A DNA stretch of 64,000 nucleotides. It comes from Labia minor (taxonomy: Eukaryota; Arthropoda; Insecta; Dermaptera; Spongiphoridae). Positions 62,595 through 64,000 of this stretch are shown piece after piece. Where the stretch lies: contig OY720350.1 of assembly GCA_963082975.1 (NCBI GenBank), positions 48,190,734 through 48,254,733 on the forward strand, written 5' to 3'. Made by a program: the position numbers and the translations under genes. The notes under the pieces were generated by a model. The model was not told the DNA's origin, did not search any database, and saw only the letters and a list, made by a program, of their open reading frames with translations. Every line of letters begins with the position of its first letter. Within the stretch, counting starts at the first letter, position 1.

Positions 62595-64000
62595 TTTTAC
62601 ATCATAAAAATATTAAAAAAATATATTATTGATATTTCTGATGAATAATTATTTTTTTATGCCGAAAACCTAGGGTCATCCTACGATGACCTTTTATAAT
62701 TTTTACGGGAAAATTAAAAAATGAAAATTTTAAAAATAAATAATAAATTCGTTCATTTTACATCATAAAAATATTAAAAAAATATATTATTGATATTTCT
62801 AGTGAATAATTATTTTTTTATGCCGAAAACCTAGGGTCATCCTACGATGACCTTTCATAATTTTTTCGGTAAAATGAAAAAATGAAATGTTTTAAAAAAA
62901 ATAATAAATTCGTTAATTTTACATCATAAAAATATTAAAAAAATATATTATTGATATTTCTGATGAATAATTATTTTTTTATGCCGAAAACCTAGGGTCA
63001 TCCTACGATGACCTTTCATAATTTTTTCGGTAAAATTAAAAAATGAAATGTTTTAAAAAAAATAATAAATTCGTTCATTTTACATCATAAAAATATTAAA
63101 AAAATATATTATTGATATTTCTAATGAATAATTATTTTTTTCTGCCGAAAACCTAGGGTCATCCTACGATGACCTTTTATAATTTTTACGGGAAAATTAA
63201 AAAATGAAAATTTTAAAAATAAATAATAAATTCGTTCATTTTACATCATAAAAATATTAAAAAAATATATTATTGATATTTCTAGTGAATAATTATTTTT
63301 TTATGCCGAAAACCTAGGGTCATCCTACGATGACCTTTCATAATTTTTTCGGTAAAATTAAAAAATGAAATGTTTTAAAAAAAATAATAAATTCGTTCAT
63401 TTTACATCATAAAAATATTAAAAAAATATATTATTGATATTTCTAATGAATAATTATTTTTTTCTGCCGAAAACCTAGGGACATCCTACGATGACCTTTT
63501 ATAATTTTTACGGGAAAATTAAAAAATGAAATATTTTAAAAAAAATAATAAATTCGTTCATTTTACATCATAAAAATATTAAAAAAATATATTATTGATA
63601 TTTCTAGTGAATAATTATTTTTTTATGCCGAAAACCTAGGGTCATCCTACAATGACCTTTTATAATTTTTACGTGAAAATTAAAAAATGAAATGTTTTAA
63701 AAAAAATAATAAATTCGTTCATTTTACATCATAAAAATATTAAAAAAAATATATTATTGATATTTCTAATGAATAATTATTTTTTTCTGCCGAAAACCTA
63801 GGGTCATCCTACGATGACCTTTCATAATTTTTTCGGTAAAATTAAAAAATGAAAATTTTAAAAATAAATAATAAATTCGTTCATTTAACATCATAAAAAT
63901 ATTAAAAAAATATATTATTGATATTTCTAATGAATAATTATTTTTTTCTGCCGAAAACCTAGGGTCATCCTACGATGACCTTTTATAATTTTTACGGGAA

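Larger units (their letters stand above)
43341..64000 (+). repeat. 161-bp satellite, array 3 (runs off the window end)
   Basis: About 128 monomers of the same satellite and orientation, still continuing at base 64000. It resumes with the other half of the monomer interrupted by copia. Rare variants show several repeat scales: 3060 bp (19 monomers; 44461/47521 and 51361/54421), 4026 bp (25 monomers; 48091/52117 and 48855/52881), 2577 bp (61094/63671) and 14494 bp. No other sequence interrupts it. Confidence 0.98.

Noticed and set aside
5193..64000. CRISPR-like repeat array
   Set aside because: Repeats are direct head-to-tail 161-bp units without unique spacers, in a eukaryotic context. It is satellite DNA.
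5193..64000. CENP-B box in the satellite (TTCG in ATTCGTTCATTTTACA)
   Set aside because: Only the TTCG start agrees; the CGGG half required at the right spacing is absent. The ACGGG of type B monomers is elsewhere.

Overview
The window is AT-rich nuclear DNA of a eukaryote, almost certainly an arthropod and probably an insect. It holds a very long tandem satellite, a Ty1/copia retrotransposon primed by a half initiator tRNA-Met (the Drosophila copia arrangement), a decayed Tigger/pogo DNA transposon, and a dispersed repeat with a GACGGACA-type run. I see no host protein-coding gene, tRNA or rRNA. No species is assigned.

Layout. Positions 1-4107 are a non-satellite flank: mostly featureless AT-rich DNA, a few weak relics, one dispersed-repeat copy (1815-2165) and an 818-bp Tigger element with TIRs and a TA duplication (2995-3812). 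Positions 4108-5192 are a mosaic array edge: diverged satellite monomers, an old plus-strand copia gag fragment (4490-4960), and a second dispersed-repeat copy. From 5193 to the window end, everything is satellite except two copia copies on the minus strand. The satellite blocks are array 1 (5193-28720), array 2 (30007-39485) and array 3 (43341-64000, running off the end). By division they hold about 146, 59 and 128 monomers.

The satellite consensus is 161 bp, about 20 percent GC by hand count, with a small GC-rich core. In the core an AvrII-type CCTAGG lies beside a perfect 7-bp dyad with a 4-base loop (GGTCATC-CTAC-GATGACC), nested inside an outer CCGAAAA/TTTTCGG pair. The edge monomers at 4108-4487 lack the dyad. 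Rare sequence variants recur at fixed distances, showing higher-order repeats and segmental duplications with shifts of 1289, 1451, 3060, 4026, 7263, 7908, 10001 and 14494 bp, as expected from repeated unequal exchange.

The copia element at 39486-43340 has identical 149-bp LTRs, a perfect AAAAC target duplication, a primer-binding site and a polypurine tract, so it inserted recently. Its gag-pol frame is nevertheless broken three ways: protease Asp changed to Gly, one in-frame TAA, and an in-frame deletion removing the end of RT and RNase H. The second copy at 28721-30006 (one LTR plus gag and part of protease) shares the same target-site flank and the same rare satellite variants. It is therefore best read as a duplicated, truncated piece of the same insertion event, not a second insertion. 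An unoccupied version of the target monomers lies at 38040-38640, exactly eight monomers before the occupied site.
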